The notes under the pieces were generated by a model. That model was not told the DNA's origin. It searched no databases and saw only the letters and a program-made list of their open reading frames with translations. 48,371 bases of DNA from positions 1-48,371 of the forward strand of contig CAZKXX010000017.1 of assembly GCA_964556705.1 (NCBI GenBank), in the 5' to 3' direction. Numbering within the stretch: the first letter of the stretch is position 1; the number at the start of each line of letters is the position of its first letter. Shown piece by piece: positions 32,704-42,158 of the stretch. The translations under genes and the position numbers were made by a program. The DNA is from CAZKXX01 sp964556705 (GTDB taxonomy: Bacteria; Acidobacteriota; Terriglobia; UBA7540).

Positions 32704-34206
32704 TTAGGCCCGATTGGAGCCTATGGCCGCTTGCCGACGTTCATCAGGAGGGGCCGGTTCTGAGTCTCGCTCGAGGAAAGTCGCCTTGTAGCCAATTCCC
32801 AAAACAACCGCAAAAATGAGCGCGTTTGCGGGGAGCTGAAGATTAAAGTCCGCGAAGCTGTGGAGGAGCATGGCCACGGTGCTGCCAATACAACCTAATT
32901 TCACGGCCCTCCGGTAGCCGCGCTGGTCATTCAAAAAGGACGCCACCATGCGGACCAACAGGTAAGCAATGGGGAGAAAAAGCAGGCTTGCCCCCAGGAA
33001 CCCCGTGTCACAGATGAATTCCACATAGTCGTTATGAGCGTGGTCCACAAAGGACTCCAGCAGTTCGGTCTGGTACCGGCGAAACGCGATAGCGAAAGTT
33101 CCGAGACCCGTTCCGAGCAGAGGGTAGTCCTGGATGAGGCGCCAAGCATCACTCCAGATGAATAGGCGACCGGTCCAGGGAAGAGCGTTGGGATCCTTGA
33201 CTGCCTCGAAGCGAGCGACCACGGGCCCGAGTCCCACGAGGAGCCCATATCCGACCATCGCGACGACCACCGCAAGCGTCACGACGAGCCAAGCCTTGCG
33301 TCGCACCTTAACCTGGGCCAGAAGGAATATAAAAAGGACGCTGAAAGTTGCGGCGAGAATCCCTGCCCGGGAGTAGGAACACAGAATCCCCAGAAACAGG
33401 ATGAGGAGCACTCCTGAATAGCAGGCGACCTGAAACCAGGCCGATTCGGAGGATCCGGAGCCGCGCCCGCCGCCCGGTCGTCCCTGCGCCGCAAGACCCT
33501 TTTCCACGGCGTATAGGACGTAGCTGACCGCGAAGGGCGTAATCATTTCCAACAAACCTGCATAATGGTTATGGTTGATATAGGTCCCCGCCCCCCAGCC
33601 CTTCGAATTGACATACCAGAAGATCCGGTTGGATCCGGTCAGATACTGATACATCCCATAGAGGGCCTGAAACACGCCCAAGAAAAGCAATCCACGGATC
33701 AGAAAACTGCGGCGGTGGCTCGAATCGAACAGGGAGGCCGCCAAAGTGAAACCGGCAAGATAGGCCAGGAACTTGAACAGGGCGAGCACAGTTTCGCGAG
33801 GATAGATCGTGACGGTCATCCACGCCGGCTCGTCTCCGAATGGCAACGGTTCTGCAGTACGGGCCGGAGAAAGGATTCCCACAAGCTCGCTGGGAAGAGG
33901 GAGAATCTGCAGCACAACGACTGTCGCGAAAATCCAGGGCCAAATTGGGGTCGGCAGCCGCACGCTTCCCCGGCGAAGTTGCTTCCAAACCAATAACAGG
34001 AGCAGGAAGAAGACCACCAGAATCAAAATGGAGTAAGTGAGCGGCTGAACGCCGCCAAAGGCCAGCGAAGCCCCGATCATGAGGAGGGCCAAGCCGACCT
34101 CAAGGAACTTGGGCAGCGATAGGAAAGGACCGGAATTCCTGCGCACCCCTTCGTTCCTTCGCGGCCGATGGTGACGGGTTAAGATTGGCAGCCCCAGAAG
34201 CAGCAT
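32704..34206 (-). CDS. O-antigen ligase/polymerase-family membrane protein (Wzy_C)
   Basis: 500 residues, ten or more membrane helices. The large periplasmic loop and the following region have GTYINHNHYAGLLEMITPFA, CSYSRAGILAATFSVLFIFL and DYPLLGTGLGTFAIAFRRYQ with DHAHNDYVEF, the usual pattern of Wzy_C proteins such as O-antigen ligase WaaL and polymerases. Catalytic His and Arg residues lie in those loops. It would polymerise or transfer the repeat units of the local polysaccharide. ATG 34206 follows AAAGGTTGT. It is 153 bases after the glycosylphosphotransferase gene, same strand. Confidence 0.85.
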   Translation of the reverse strand: MLLLGLPILTRHHRPRRNEGVRRNSGPFLSLPKFLEVGLALLMIGASLAFGGVQPLTYSILILVVFFLLLLLVWKQLRRGSVRLPTPIWPWIFATVVVLQILPLPSELVGILSPARTAEPLPFGDEPAWMTVTIYPRETVLALFKFLAYLAGFTLAASLFDSSHRRSFLIRGLLFLGVFQALYGMYQYLTGSNRIFWYVNSKGWGAGTYINHNHYAGLLEMITPFAVSYVLYAVEKGLAAQGRPGGGRGSGSSESAWFQVACYSGVLLILFLGILCSYSRAGILAATFSVLFIFLLAQVKVRRKAWLVVTLAVVVAMVGYGLLVGLGPVVARFEAVKDPNALPWTGRLFIWSDAWRLIQDYPLLGTGLGTFAIAFRRYQTELLESFVDHAHNDYVEFICDTGFLGASLLFLPIAYLLVRMVASFLNDQRGYRRAVKLGCIGSTVAMLLHSFADFNLQLPANALIFAVVLGIGYKATFLERDSEPAPPDERRQAAIGSNRA

Positions 34207-34359
34207 ACAACCTTTTCCGAATCTCCCGAATTCTCTGCCTTCGCTCCGGACGATGGCGGATACACGCCTGACTCCATGGCGGAGGGCAAAAGATTATCCT
34301 ATCCATCGCAGAATTTGTTGGAAATCTCGTTTTCAGGGCCCGGTCGAGTCCGAACCCTG

Positions 34360-35733
34360 TTACCGACTCCCCGTTCGAAAGAAGATAACGCGCGCCGTTC
34401 GTAACAGGATGCGAAGGTCGAGAAGCGGTGAAGCGTGGAGAATGTAGTAGAGGTCGAACTGCAGCTTGCGCTTCGCATCCTCGATCGATGCGCCGTAAGG
34501 GTACATTACCTGAGCCCAGCCTGTAATTCCCGGCGGAACGTAGTGGCGAAGGTGATAAAACGGAATTGCTTCGTTCAGCATTTTGACGAACTCCGGCCGC
34601 TCGGGTCGCGGTCCGATAAAGCTCATTTCGCCTTTGAGCACGTTGATCATCTGGGGGATCTCGTCAATATGGAGTTTCCGCATCAGCTTGCCGACGAGAG
34701 TCACACGGGGATCGTGCAGGTCCGCCCACTGGGGCCGACCCCCATGTTCGGCGTTGACGAACATCGACCGGAACTTCAGAAGCTGGAAGGGCTGCTCCAG
34801 GCATCCAATCCGGGTTTGACGATAAATGATTGGTCCGGGAGAGTCCAGTTTAATCGCGATAGCCACGAGCACGCTGATGGGGAAAGTGAGCGCAAGTCCC
34901 AAAGAAGCCAAAAACAGGTCGGCCAGCCGTTTAATGCGGCGTGCCAGTTGGGCTTGTATGAGACTGAAGCCCTCTGCGAACCAAAGCCAGGAATGCGTCA
35001 GAAACTCGATGGGGAGTTCCTCGGCAATTCGCATGTAGAAATCGGCGGCCGGATACACAGCGACGCCCCGGAACTTGAGGCCGGTAATCGTCCGTGCCAA
35101 TTCGACGGGGATCGAATCTGAACAAAGAATTATCCCCCGCGTCCCATTCTTCGTCACAACCTCCATGAGGGCCGCGCTGGCGCCGCCCGGCCGCTCACCG
35201 GTTGAAGCCCACGCCTCTTTCTCTTCCGTGGGAACACAGGCGGCGAGGACATAACGGGAATTGGCACTGGCCAGCAAGCGCTGAACAGCTTCCACTTTCT
35301 CGCCGCTTCCGAGGATGACGACGGGCTCGCGAGAAACGAAAAGCGTCCGATGGCGGGCGAACAGGAGGCGCCACCCGAGCGCACCAACCCCCGCGATCAG
35401 CACCGTGAGAATGATGATGCTGCGCCCATAATAGGCGGGGGGCATAAAGTAGAGATAGGTGCTGGCCACGGCCATCGTCGCCAAGCAGGCAAAGGAGAGG
35501 CGCAATAACATCTTCGTTCGATCCGCCAGAACGTCCAGGCTATAGAGATCGAACACATAGGCCAGGCTCAGGAATCCCAAGGCAAAGACGAACGCCACGC
35601 CTCTGTGCACGTCGAAGATGTTGATTGGCACGCCGAAACGGACCGAAGCTCCCAGGAAGACACCCACCAGCACGCAGACGATGTCTCCCAAAAGAAGAAC
35701 GACTTTTTCCTGGGAAGGATGTCCCCACCGCAT
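34360..35733 (-). CDS. polyprenyl-phosphate sugar-1-phosphate transferase (WcaJ/PssY-like)
   Basis: 457 residues. Four to five N-terminal membrane helices (LLLGDIVCVLVGVFLGASVR and others), a CoA-binding-like middle domain (VVILGSGEKVEAVQRLL) and the C-terminal bacterial sugar-transferase domain from about residue 265 with KRLADLFLASLGLALTFPIS, LKFRSMFVNAE, MRKLHIDEIPQMINVLKGEM and SFIGPRPERPEFV. It starts a repeat unit by moving a hexose-1-phosphate (often glucose or galactose) onto undecaprenyl phosphate in the inner membrane. GAGG precedes ATG 35733. It is the committed-step enzyme of the polysaccharide cluster. Confidence 0.93.
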   Translation of the reverse strand: MRWGHPSQEKVVLLLGDIVCVLVGVFLGASVRFGVPINIFDVHRGVAFVFALGFLSLAYVFDLYSLDVLADRTKMLLRLSFACLATMAVASTYLYFMPPAYYGRSIIILTVLIAGVGALGWRLLFARHRTLFVSREPVVILGSGEKVEAVQRLLASANSRYVLAACVPTEEKEAWASTGERPGGASAALMEVVTKNGTRGIILCSDSIPVELARTITGLKFRGVAVYPAADFYMRIAEELPIEFLTHSWLWFAEGFSLIQAQLARRIKRLADLFLASLGLALTFPISVLVAIAIKLDSPGPIIYRQTRIGCLEQPFQLLKFRSMFVNAEHGGRPQWADLHDPRVTLVGKLMRKLHIDEIPQMINVLKGEMSFIGPRPERPEFVKMLNEAIPFYHLRHYVPPGITGWAQVMYPYGASIEDAKRKLQFDLYYILHASPLLDLRILLRTARVIFFRTGSR

Positions 35734-35837
35734 AGCCCGCCTCAGGCCTTACCCCCACGAAGCCGAAAGAACAGATGTTGTTGGAGAAATTGCCTGCCGG
35801 CTTTCATCCCCCTCGAACCGATTCACACGATGCCGCC

Positions 35838-36926
35838 TCACGCGGTCGGAAGCTTCCGGGATTCGGAGTTGGTCCGCAGCGGTTGCGAAGAAGCCGCATA
35901 AGGGGTCACCTCGTAGGTGGGCGTGCGGAGCGACTTCCATAGCGCGCCGAGGGAGATCTTGGGAACGCCGAATTTCAGGATCCCCCCGAAGAAGCCAATT
36001 CCCCAGGACACATGCATCGTCAGGAACACAATCCAGAGGGCGGGAATGAATCGAACTCCTTTCCGGAACCCAGCCCAGGCCGAAATCAGGAAATTGGACA
36101 CCCCATAGACCGACGGAACGACGACTCCCAGTTCCCACGATAAGGGATAGACCATGGCTGAAAGCAGCAGCGAGACCACGAAGAGCGGCGCGACCAGGTG
36201 ACGGTAAAGAATTGAGTCGGGGTACTTCACCAAAGTGTGCACGCGCGCGCGGCCATACCAGGCGTACTGTCGCATCAGACCGAAGAGCGACTTGCGAACG
36301 ATGTACTTTAACCGGATCCGAGGCGAGACCAGGATGCGATGGCCCGCCTCCCGGAGGCGGAAATTCAAGTCGCCTTCTTCGTTGACCTCATTCGTGAAGC
36401 CTCCGAAATCCAACAAGGCTTGCCGCTTCCAGGCACCGAGGAACACGGTGTCAGCATATATCTCCCGGTCCGTATATCGGAACCGGGCGTCGCCGACGCC
36501 GAACGGGTGGGTCATCGCTATTGCCACCGCGCGGCTGAAATAGTCGGTGCCGATGGCCTGCTGGACCCCTCCCACTTCGATGGCATCTCCCCTCTGGAGC
36601 AGTTCCACGCAAACGCGGACATAGTCAGGACCATAGAGCGCGTGTCCGTCCATGCGGATGATGAACTCTCCCTTCGCTTCCCCAATCCCAAGGTTCATTC
36701 CGAATGATTGCAGGCGCCGAGGATTCTTGAGGAGCCGCAGGTTGGGCCGGTCGGCCGTCAGGCGTTCCACAATGTCCGCCGTTGCATCATCGCTCATTCC
36801 GTCCACAACCAGAATTTCGATCCGGTCGGCAGGGTAATCCTGTGCGAAAACGGTTTCGAGGGTCTTCTCGATGAAGTCCTGCTCATTTCTCACCGGGAGA
36901 ATGATGGTAACGCTGGGCCAATCCAA
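35838..36926 (-). CDS. family 2 glycosyltransferase, ExoA-like
   Basis: 362 residues. The GT-A fold part has SVTIILPVRNEQDFIEKTLE, EILVVDGMSDDATADIVE and the metal-binding region FIIRMDGHALYGPDYV, then DTVFLGAWKRQALLDFGGFT and a VNEEGDLNFRLREAGHRI acceptor segment. The C-terminal part has three or four membrane helices, as in the succinoglycan glucosyltransferase ExoA. The donor sugar is not predictable. TTG 36926 is chosen since AAGGAG lies 10 bases upstream and the next gene upstream ends at 36932, so the two are close in one operon; a longer frame from 37010 would overlap it. Confidence 0.85.
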   Translation of the reverse strand: MDWPSVTIILPVRNEQDFIEKTLETVFAQDYPADRIEILVVDGMSDDATADIVERLTADRPNLRLLKNPRRLQSFGMNLGIGEAKGEFIIRMDGHALYGPDYVRVCVELLQRGDAIEVGGVQQAIGTDYFSRAVAIAMTHPFGVGDARFRYTDREIYADTVFLGAWKRQALLDFGGFTNEVNEEGDLNFRLREAGHRILVSPRIRLKYIVRKSLFGLMRQYAWYGRARVHTLVKYPDSILYRHLVAPLFVVSLLLSAMVYPLSWELGVVVPSVYGVSNFLISAWAGFRKGVRFIPALWIVFLTMHVSWGIGFFGGILKFGVPKISLGALWKSLRTPTYEVTPYAASSQPLRTNSESRKLPTA

Positions 36927-36931
36927 TGGCG

Positions 36932-37639
36932 CTAGACTCCTTCTTTCGGCAACCCGGGCCAATTCTGCTGAGCTGAGGCGAGCCTCTCGGGCGTTCCGAT
37001 GTCCGTGCAATAGTCCTTAATGAGATAGGCGCGCATCTTCCCGCCCAGGCGGGGAAAGACGTGGAGGCCAAAATCCAGAAAGGCCTGAGAAGGCAAGTGG
37101 TCAATGAGATTTCGCCGCGCCAGGAAAAATCCGCTGAATGCCAGATTGCTCGCTGGGCGCGCCGGCTTTTCTTCAAAGAGCTGGACCCGTCCATCTTCAT
37201 CGAGTGTGGCCAGCCCGCAGCCGCTGGGATCCTCAACCTGATTGACCACCAGAGTCAAAATGCCATTATGCGACGAAGAGGCCTTCGCGATGCGACGGAG
37301 GTCGGCCGTGGTCAGCACATCGGTATAGATCACCCAGAACTGCTCTTCGTCGCGGACCCAATGCCAATTCTTGCGTACCGTGCCCGCGCTTCCCAGCAGT
37401 TCGGGCTCAAACACGGTCGAGATTCGCACGGGCGTCTGAAAAGTCCGGAGAAATTGAAGGACGGCTTCGGGCTGCCAATGCAAATTGATGAGTGCTTCCG
37501 TGATTCCGCTCCGCCGACAGATTTCCAGCCAAATGGCGAGCAGAGGCACTTGCTGAATCTTCACCAGGCACTTGGGGATCGTTTCGGTCAGGGGACGCAG
37601 ACGCTCTGCCCGCCCCGCCGAAAGCAGAAAGGCCTTCAC
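36932..37639 (-). CDS. hddC: NDP-sugar pyrophosphorylase, HddC-like
   Basis: 235 residues of the nucleotidyltransferase family, with KAFLLSAGRAERLRPLTETIPKCLVKI as the GXGXRLXPLT...PK site, VIYTDVLTTADL (the usual metal-Asp region) and FEEKP. HddC makes GDP-D-glycero-alpha-D-manno-heptose from the heptose-1-phosphate and GTP; mannose-1-phosphate guanylyltransferase is the alternative. The heptose kinase, isomerase and phosphatase genes lie on the other side of a ~490-base divergent region, which favours HddC. GTG 37639 is taken as start for fit to the family N-terminus; GTG 37690 is possible. Note the first residues lack a strong ribosome binding site. Confidence 0.75.
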   Translation of the reverse strand: MKAFLLSAGRAERLRPLTETIPKCLVKIQQVPLLAIWLEICRRSGITEALINLHWQPEAVLQFLRTFQTPVRISTVFEPELLGSAGTVRKNWHWVRDEEQFWVIYTDVLTTADLRRIAKASSSHNGILTLVVNQVEDPSGCGLATLDEDGRVQLFEEKPARPASNLAFSGFFLARRNLIDHLPSQAFLDFGLHVFPRLGGKMRAYLIKDYCTDIGTPERLASAQQNWPGLPKEGV

Positions 37640-38132
37640 TCCCGCTCGACGAATGAGGAAGGATTTGCCGAACCTTGACGCAAACCACACTCAGGTCGAG
37701 AAACGATTCCGGCGGCAAAATCCCGCTCCCTCACCCTGCCTCCTGCCCGATTCGGGCACCGGGCCAATGGCTCAAAGTGAGCGACCTCACTGCCTGACGG
37801 CACGCCGGCACCGCGACGGAAAAGGTGAGCGATAGATTAGCTCGAAGCAACGCCACGGTCAAGCGAAATACCGGTTCCGCCGTTGACTTCAAAAGCGAAA
37901 GTATGGTAAACAAACGGACTCTGATGCCATCCGCCATCTTTCGAACTCGAAATTGCCAGCCCTTTGAGGGACGCGAAGAGGGTGCATAGCGCTCAGCGCT
38001 CCCGGAACGGGCCGACCCTAAGGGGCACAGACCGAACACACGACGGAAGAATTGGAGTGTGCGAGCCGAGAGACAGTCTGTCTTCTTCCTCTGTCCACGA
38101 AGAGGGGAATTTGCGCCCCTTGTTGCCTTGAC
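37640..38132. other. 493-base divergent region between hddC-like and hddA-like genes
   Basis: No gene can be supported here. It must hold promoters for both the leftward (glycosyltransferase) and rightward (heptose) genes. A partial match, TTGACT at 37883-37888 with TAAACA 18 bases on, could serve the plus strand. I see no clear terminator or RNA structure. Possible repeats: AGCGCTC occurs twice at about 37990-38003. Confidence 0.4.
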
Positions 38133-39191
38133 ATGATTGTTACACGAACGCCATTTCGGATCACGCTGGGCGGTGGCGGCACGGATCTCGCCTCTTACTA
38201 CAGTCGTTTCGGCGGATGCGTTGTCACGGCAGCAATCGACAAGTACATGTTTATCGCTGTGAATACGCCCGTCGTGGACGAACTCATCCGAGTCAAGTAC
38301 AGCAAGAGCGAAATCGCGGAGAGTGTGGAGGAGATCGAACACACCATTGTGCGCGAGGCCCTTCGCCTGCTGAACATCTCGCGCGCCGTCGAAATCATCT
38401 CGATGGCCGATATCCCAGCCGGCACCGGTCTGGGCTCCTCGAGTGTTTACGCAGTGGGGCTGCTGAACGCCCTGCACACTCTGGGCCAGGAGCCGGCCTC
38501 CCGCGAGCGGCTTGCCGAGGAAGCGTGCCAGATCGAGATCGACATACTGCGAAAACCGATCGGCAAGCAAGACCAGTACATCGCGTCGTTCGGAGGAATT
38601 CGGGTCCTCGACATCGATCCCGACGGGAGAGTGCACGTCAATTCCCTGCGCCTCTCGCAAGACATCCTTGACGAGTTGGAAGCCAACATCCTTCTGTTTT
38701 ACACGGGCGTTTCGCGCGAGGGCCTGGAAATTCTCTCTCATCAGAACGAAAAAGCCCTCCGGGAGGATCGCCACGTCCTGCAGGCCCTGGGCGATATCAA
38801 AGCTTTGGGGCAGGAAATCCGCGACGCCCTGGAAAAGGGTCAGCCGGACCGATTCGGCGAACTGACGCATGAGCATTGGATGCGGAAAAAATCCCTCTCC
38901 GGAGCGATCAGCAATTCGCGGATTGATGAGTGCTATGAGCTGGCGCGGCGTCTCGGCGCGTTGGGAGGGAAGATCACCGGTGCGGGCGGTGGAGGTTTCC
39001 TCCTGCTTTACGTCCCGGGCCCCAAGAAACCCGTGCGCGAAGCCCTGCAGCGCGCCGGACTGCGCGAATTGCGCTTTCGATTCGATTTTGAAGGGACCAA
39101 AGTCCTGGTCAATCAGATTTCGACGGACCAGGCCCGCGACCATCTCCGACGCATTCGTCAATTGCCGCTCGTCGAGATCGCCGAAATCTGA
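38133..39191 (+). CDS. hddA: D-glycero-D-manno-heptose 7-phosphate kinase (GHMP family)
   Basis: 352 residues of the GHMP kinase family. N-terminal TPFRITLGGGGTDLASYYSR is typical of HddA; the ATP loop is DIPAGTGLGSSSVYAVGLLN; the third motif is KITGAGGGGFLLLYVP. HddA phosphorylates D-glycero-D-manno-heptose 7-phosphate at O-1 in the GDP-heptose pathway. GmhA- and GmhB-like genes follow, which supports the assignment against fucokinase-like relatives. ATG 38133 gives the normal N-terminus; no strong ribosome binding site. First gene of a tight group hddA-gmhA-gmhB-transaldolase. Confidence 0.88.
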   Translation: MIVTRTPFRITLGGGGTDLASYYSRFGGCVVTAAIDKYMFIAVNTPVVDELIRVKYSKSEIAESVEEIEHTIVREALRLLNISRAVEIISMADIPAGTGLGSSSVYAVGLLNALHTLGQEPASRERLAEEACQIEIDILRKPIGKQDQYIASFGGIRVLDIDPDGRVHVNSLRLSQDILDELEANILLFYTGVSREGLEILSHQNEKALREDRHVLQALGDIKALGQEIRDALEKGQPDRFGELTHEHWMRKKSLSGAISNSRIDECYELARRLGALGGKITGAGGGGFLLLYVPGPKKPVREALQRAGLRELRFRFDFEGTKVLVNQISTDQARDHLRRIRQLPLVEIAEI

Positions 39192-39208
39192 GAATGCAAG
39201 GAGGAATC

Positions 39209-39823
39209 TTGTCCGGTTCGAGCAACCTGCCGTATATCAACAGCTACTTCGCGGAGATGGAGGAGATCATCCGACGACTCCACCGACCCGATATCGACCG
39301 GTTTATCGAAGCCCTATATAACGCCTGGGAGAAAGGCCGGACGATTTTCACGATGGGCAACGGCGGGTCAGCCTCAACTGCCACGCACTTCGCCTGCGAT
39401 CTCGCCAAGGTGACAGCCGTGGACGGCAAGAAACGCGTCCGGGCTATTTGTCTGAACGATAACATCCCTCTGATGAGTGCCTGGATCAATGACAACGGCT
39501 TCGAGAGTCTGTACGCCGAGCAGCTGGAAAACCTGATGGGAAAGGGAGATGTTTTGATCGGGATCAGCGTCCACGGCGGGTCGGGCCAGGACAAGGGAGG
39601 GCCGTGGTCTCAAAACCTGCTGCGAGCGATGGTCACAGCCAAGCAGAAGTTCCAGGCCACGACGATCGGCTTGAGCGGGTTTGACGGCGGCGCGATGAAG
39701 GAGATGGCGGATATCTGCGTCGTCGTCCCCTTCAACTCGACCCCGCAGGTGGAGTCGTTTCACGTCGTTCTCCATCATCTGGTGACGTTTGCACTTCGCG
39801 AGAAGATCGCACGAGCATCATGA
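39209..39823 (+). CDS. gmhA: sedoheptulose 7-phosphate isomerase-like SIS protein
   Basis: 204 residues with a SIS (sugar isomerase) fold: FTMGNGGSASTATHFACDLA binds the sugar phosphate, then LIGISVHGGSGQDKGG and ATTIGLSGFDGG. GmhA converts sedoheptulose 7-phosphate to D-glycero-D-manno-heptose 7-phosphate. TTG 39209 is chosen because AAGGAGG stands six bases upstream; the ATG at 39194 lies before that site. The stop overlaps the next start (ATGA). Confidence 0.85.
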   Translation: MSGSSNLPYINSYFAEMEEIIRRLHRPDIDRFIEALYNAWEKGRTIFTMGNGGSASTATHFACDLAKVTAVDGKKRVRAICLNDNIPLMSAWINDNGFESLYAEQLENLMGKGDVLIGISVHGGSGQDKGGPWSQNLLRAMVTAKQKFQATTIGLSGFDGGAMKEMADICVVVPFNSTPQVESFHVVLHHLVTFALREKIARAS

Positions 39824-40425
39824 AGGCTGTATTCGTTGACCGAGACGGAGTCATCAACGAGCTGTGCTACTTTACCGATGCCGATATCATCGACTCGCCG
39901 TTTACGCCGAGACAACTCCGCCTGATTCCGCGCGCGGCAGAAGGGATCCGTCTCCTCAACAGGCTGGGGTTCAAGGTGGTCGTGGTGTCCAATCAGCCCG
40001 GAGTCGCCAAGAAGCACTTCTCGCTGAAAACTCAGGAGGCCATTCACGCCAAGCTTCTGCGCGAACTCCGCCGGCGCCGGGCGCGAATCGATGCGGCCTA
40101 CTACTGTCTTCACCATCCCGAAGCCAAGCTAAAGCGTTGGAAAAGGCGGTGCCGTTGTCGCAAGCCCGCCCCGGGGCTTTTGCTGAAGGCAGCCAAAGAA
40201 TTGGGGCTTGACGTCACACAATCGTATATGCTGGGGGACAGCGTGTCAGATATTCAGGCTGGCCGTCGCGCCGGTTGCCGGACGATTTACATCGGGCGGT
40301 GGAAATGCGACATATGCCGCTTGATGTCGGAACGGAATGTTGAACCGGATTTCGTGGCGGGCAACCTATTCAGGGCTGCCTGCCTGATCCGGGGGTTGGA
40401 GGCTCGGAATGGAAATCTTCGTTGA
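39820..40425 (+). CDS. gmhB: heptose 1,7-bisphosphate phosphatase (HAD family)
   Basis: 201 residues. AVFVDRDGVINEL is the DxDG HAD motif (D7, D9), VSNQPGVAKK the second motif, KPAPGLLLKAAKELGL and MLGDSVSDIQAG the third and fourth. The zinc-binding loop of GmhB is present as CLHHPE...CRCRKPAPG. It removes the 7-phosphate from the heptose bisphosphate made by HddA. Start ATG overlaps the gmhA stop, so translation is coupled. It overlaps the transaldolase gene by 17 bases at its end. Confidence 0.9.
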   Translation: MKAVFVDRDGVINELCYFTDADIIDSPFTPRQLRLIPRAAEGIRLLNRLGFKVVVVSNQPGVAKKHFSLKTQEAIHAKLLRELRRRRARIDAAYYCLHHPEAKLKRWKRRCRCRKPAPGLLLKAAKELGLDVTQSYMLGDSVSDIQAGRRAGCRTIYIGRWKCDICRLMSERNVEPDFVAGNLFRAACLIRGLEARNGNLR

Positions 40426-41107
40426 CTCGGCCAACTACAAGGAAATCGAGACGTGGTTCCGACAGGGCGTCGTGGATGGGGTCACGACCAACCCCAGCAT
40501 CGTCTTGAAGGACGGCGTCTTCGACATCGAAGAGCACATCAAGCGCATCTGCCAGCTCCTTGGAGACCGCCCGGTGAGCGTGGAAGTTACGACGAACGAT
40601 CGCGAGGAGATGCTCGACCAGGCCCGGACCTTTGCCAAATGGGCGCTGAACGTCGTCGTCAAAATTCCCGTCATCAACGAGCAGGGAGAGTCCTGCCTCG
40701 GCGTAATCCACCAGCTCCGCGAAGAAGGAATCCGAATCAACTGCACGGCAATCCTCTCCTTCAACCAGGCCATCTTGGCCAGCAAGGCGGGCGCGACCTA
40801 CGTCAGCATCTTTGCCGGCCGTGTGGCCGATGAGGGAGGAGATGCCTCGCTGATCATTCGAAGTGTCCGATCCTGGCTGGACCTCTGGAAGTCACCGTCG
40901 AAGATTATCGTAGGGAGCATCCGCACGACGCTCGATGTCCAGAGCGCGGCCATGGCCGGCGCCCACATTGTCACCATCCCTCCGCAGTTCCTGCCTAAGA
41001 TGGTGGACCATAAATACAGCCGCGACACGGTGCGCGGATTCGTGGCCGACGCCAGGAAGGCCATGGAAGTGATCGAGAAGGAACTCGCCGCCCGCGGGAG
41101 GCGCTGA
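40409..41107 (+). CDS. transaldolase / fructose-6-phosphate aldolase-type protein
   Basis: 232 residues, the size of the short TalC/FSA group. MEIFVDSANYKEIETWFRQG at the N-terminus, DGVTTNPSI, and Lys85 (LNVVVKIPVI), the Schiff-base lysine as in E. coli FSA, are present; SIFAGRVADEGGDA follows. As transaldolase it would shift carbons between fructose 6-phosphate, erythrose 4-phosphate and sedoheptulose 7-phosphate, the last being the substrate of GmhA. Its start lies inside gmhB, so both are translated together; GGGGGTTGGAGG precedes the ATG. Confidence 0.9.
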   Translation: MEIFVDSANYKEIETWFRQGVVDGVTTNPSIVLKDGVFDIEEHIKRICQLLGDRPVSVEVTTNDREEMLDQARTFAKWALNVVVKIPVINEQGESCLGVIHQLREEGIRINCTAILSFNQAILASKAGATYVSIFAGRVADEGGDASLIIRSVRSWLDLWKSPSKIIVGSIRTTLDVQSAAMAGAHIVTIPPQFLPKMVDHKYSRDTVRGFVADARKAMEVIEKELAARGRR

Positions 41108-41144
41108 AGCCTTCAGAGGCAGTGGGGCTGCGGTACGCCCGAGT

Positions 41145-42158
41145 TCAAAGGACGACTCGGCGCCCGGAGGCTGAGGAAGTGTAGATGGCCTGAACCAGCC
41201 GAAGCGCTTCAAGGCCATCCCGCCCGCTGGCGAGCGGCTCGCGATTCTCCCGAAGCGCGCGCAGGAATTCCTCCCATTCCAGCTCCCAGGAGCCATCCGG
41301 ACCGCGAAATTCAACCCGTTCTTCCTGCGGAACTTGGCCAAGCTCGGATCTTGTCCCGACTGTCAGTTCCTCGTTCCCGTAGCTTCCCCCAAGTCCCTGA
41401 GCCCGCACGTAGCCCCGCTCTCCGTAAACCTCAAAGCTGAACCGGTTCTTCCACTGCGTCCAGCTTGCGTGGAGCTGGGCAATGGCTCCCTGCTCGGCGC
41501 GCAAAATCGCAAAAGCATTGTCCTCGACGGGGCGGATCGGCCAAAAAAGTGTCTCCGTCACTCCACAAACGTCGACGAACTCTCCGAGGAACCACCGGAG
41601 TAAGTCAAGAAGATGAATCCCCTGGTCCAACAACTCCCCTCCGCCGCTCACTTCTGGCTTCATGCGCCATTCGTTTTCGTAGCCGCGCCGACCGCCGTGG
41701 CCATAGACCCCGCGGGCGAACAGCAACCGGCCCAGTTCCCCGCGACTGACCATTTCGTGCGCCTTCAGGATGGCCGGATGATGGCGGTGATTAAATCCGG
41801 TTTTCAGGATGCGGCGCGCGGAATCCGCCGCCTGAACCATGCTGAGAGCTTCGTCGGCGTTTCTCGCCAGCGGCTTTTCGCAAAGAACGTGCTTGCCGGA
41901 TTGCAGGGCGCGGAGAGCCACGGGGGCGTGCACGTCAGTCGGCGTAGCCACAATGACGAGACTGACGCCGGAGTCTTCCGTAACCGCTTCCCAGTCGTGG
42001 ACCGCCCGCGCGCCAATCTCGTCAGCCAGGTTTCGGGCTTTCTGAAAGTCCGCGTCCGCAATAGCCACCACAGCGGATTCAGGATGGGCGTGAGCGACGC
42101 GCGCACGCCGCGTGCCGATCAGTCCGGCTCCAACAATCCCCACGCGCCAGCTTTTCAC
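41145..42158 (-). CDS. Gfo/Idh/MocA-family oxidoreductase
   Basis: 337 residues. NAD(P) site VGIVGAGLIGTRRARVAHAH, then VATPTDVHAPVALRAL and the family mark VLCEKPLARNADEA (Lys of EKP is catalytic), and LLDQGIHLLDLLRWF with the conserved His. Such enzymes oxidise or reduce sugars, often NDP-sugars at C-3, in polysaccharide clusters. ATG 42158 overlaps the SDR stop by four bases. The stop lies 37 bases from the converging transaldolase gene. Confidence 0.88.
   Translation of the reverse strand: MKSWRVGIVGAGLIGTRRARVAHAHPESAVVAIADADFQKARNLADEIGARAVHDWEAVTEDSGVSLVIVATPTDVHAPVALRALQSGKHVLCEKPLARNADEALSMVQAADSARRILKTGFNHRHHPAILKAHEMVSRGELGRLLFARGVYGHGGRRGYENEWRMKPEVSGGGELLDQGIHLLDLLRWFLGEFVDVCGVTETLFWPIRPVEDNAFAILRAEQGAIAQLHASWTQWKNRFSFEVYGERGYVRAQGLGGSYGNEELTVGTRSELGQVPQEERVEFRGPDGSWELEWEEFLRALRENREPLASGRDGLEALRLVQAIYTSSASGRRVVL

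Noticed and set aside
37731..39161. A 476-residue minus-strand frame covering the hddA-like kinase
   Set aside because: It is the complement of a well-supported GHMP kinase; its translation shows no recognisable domain.
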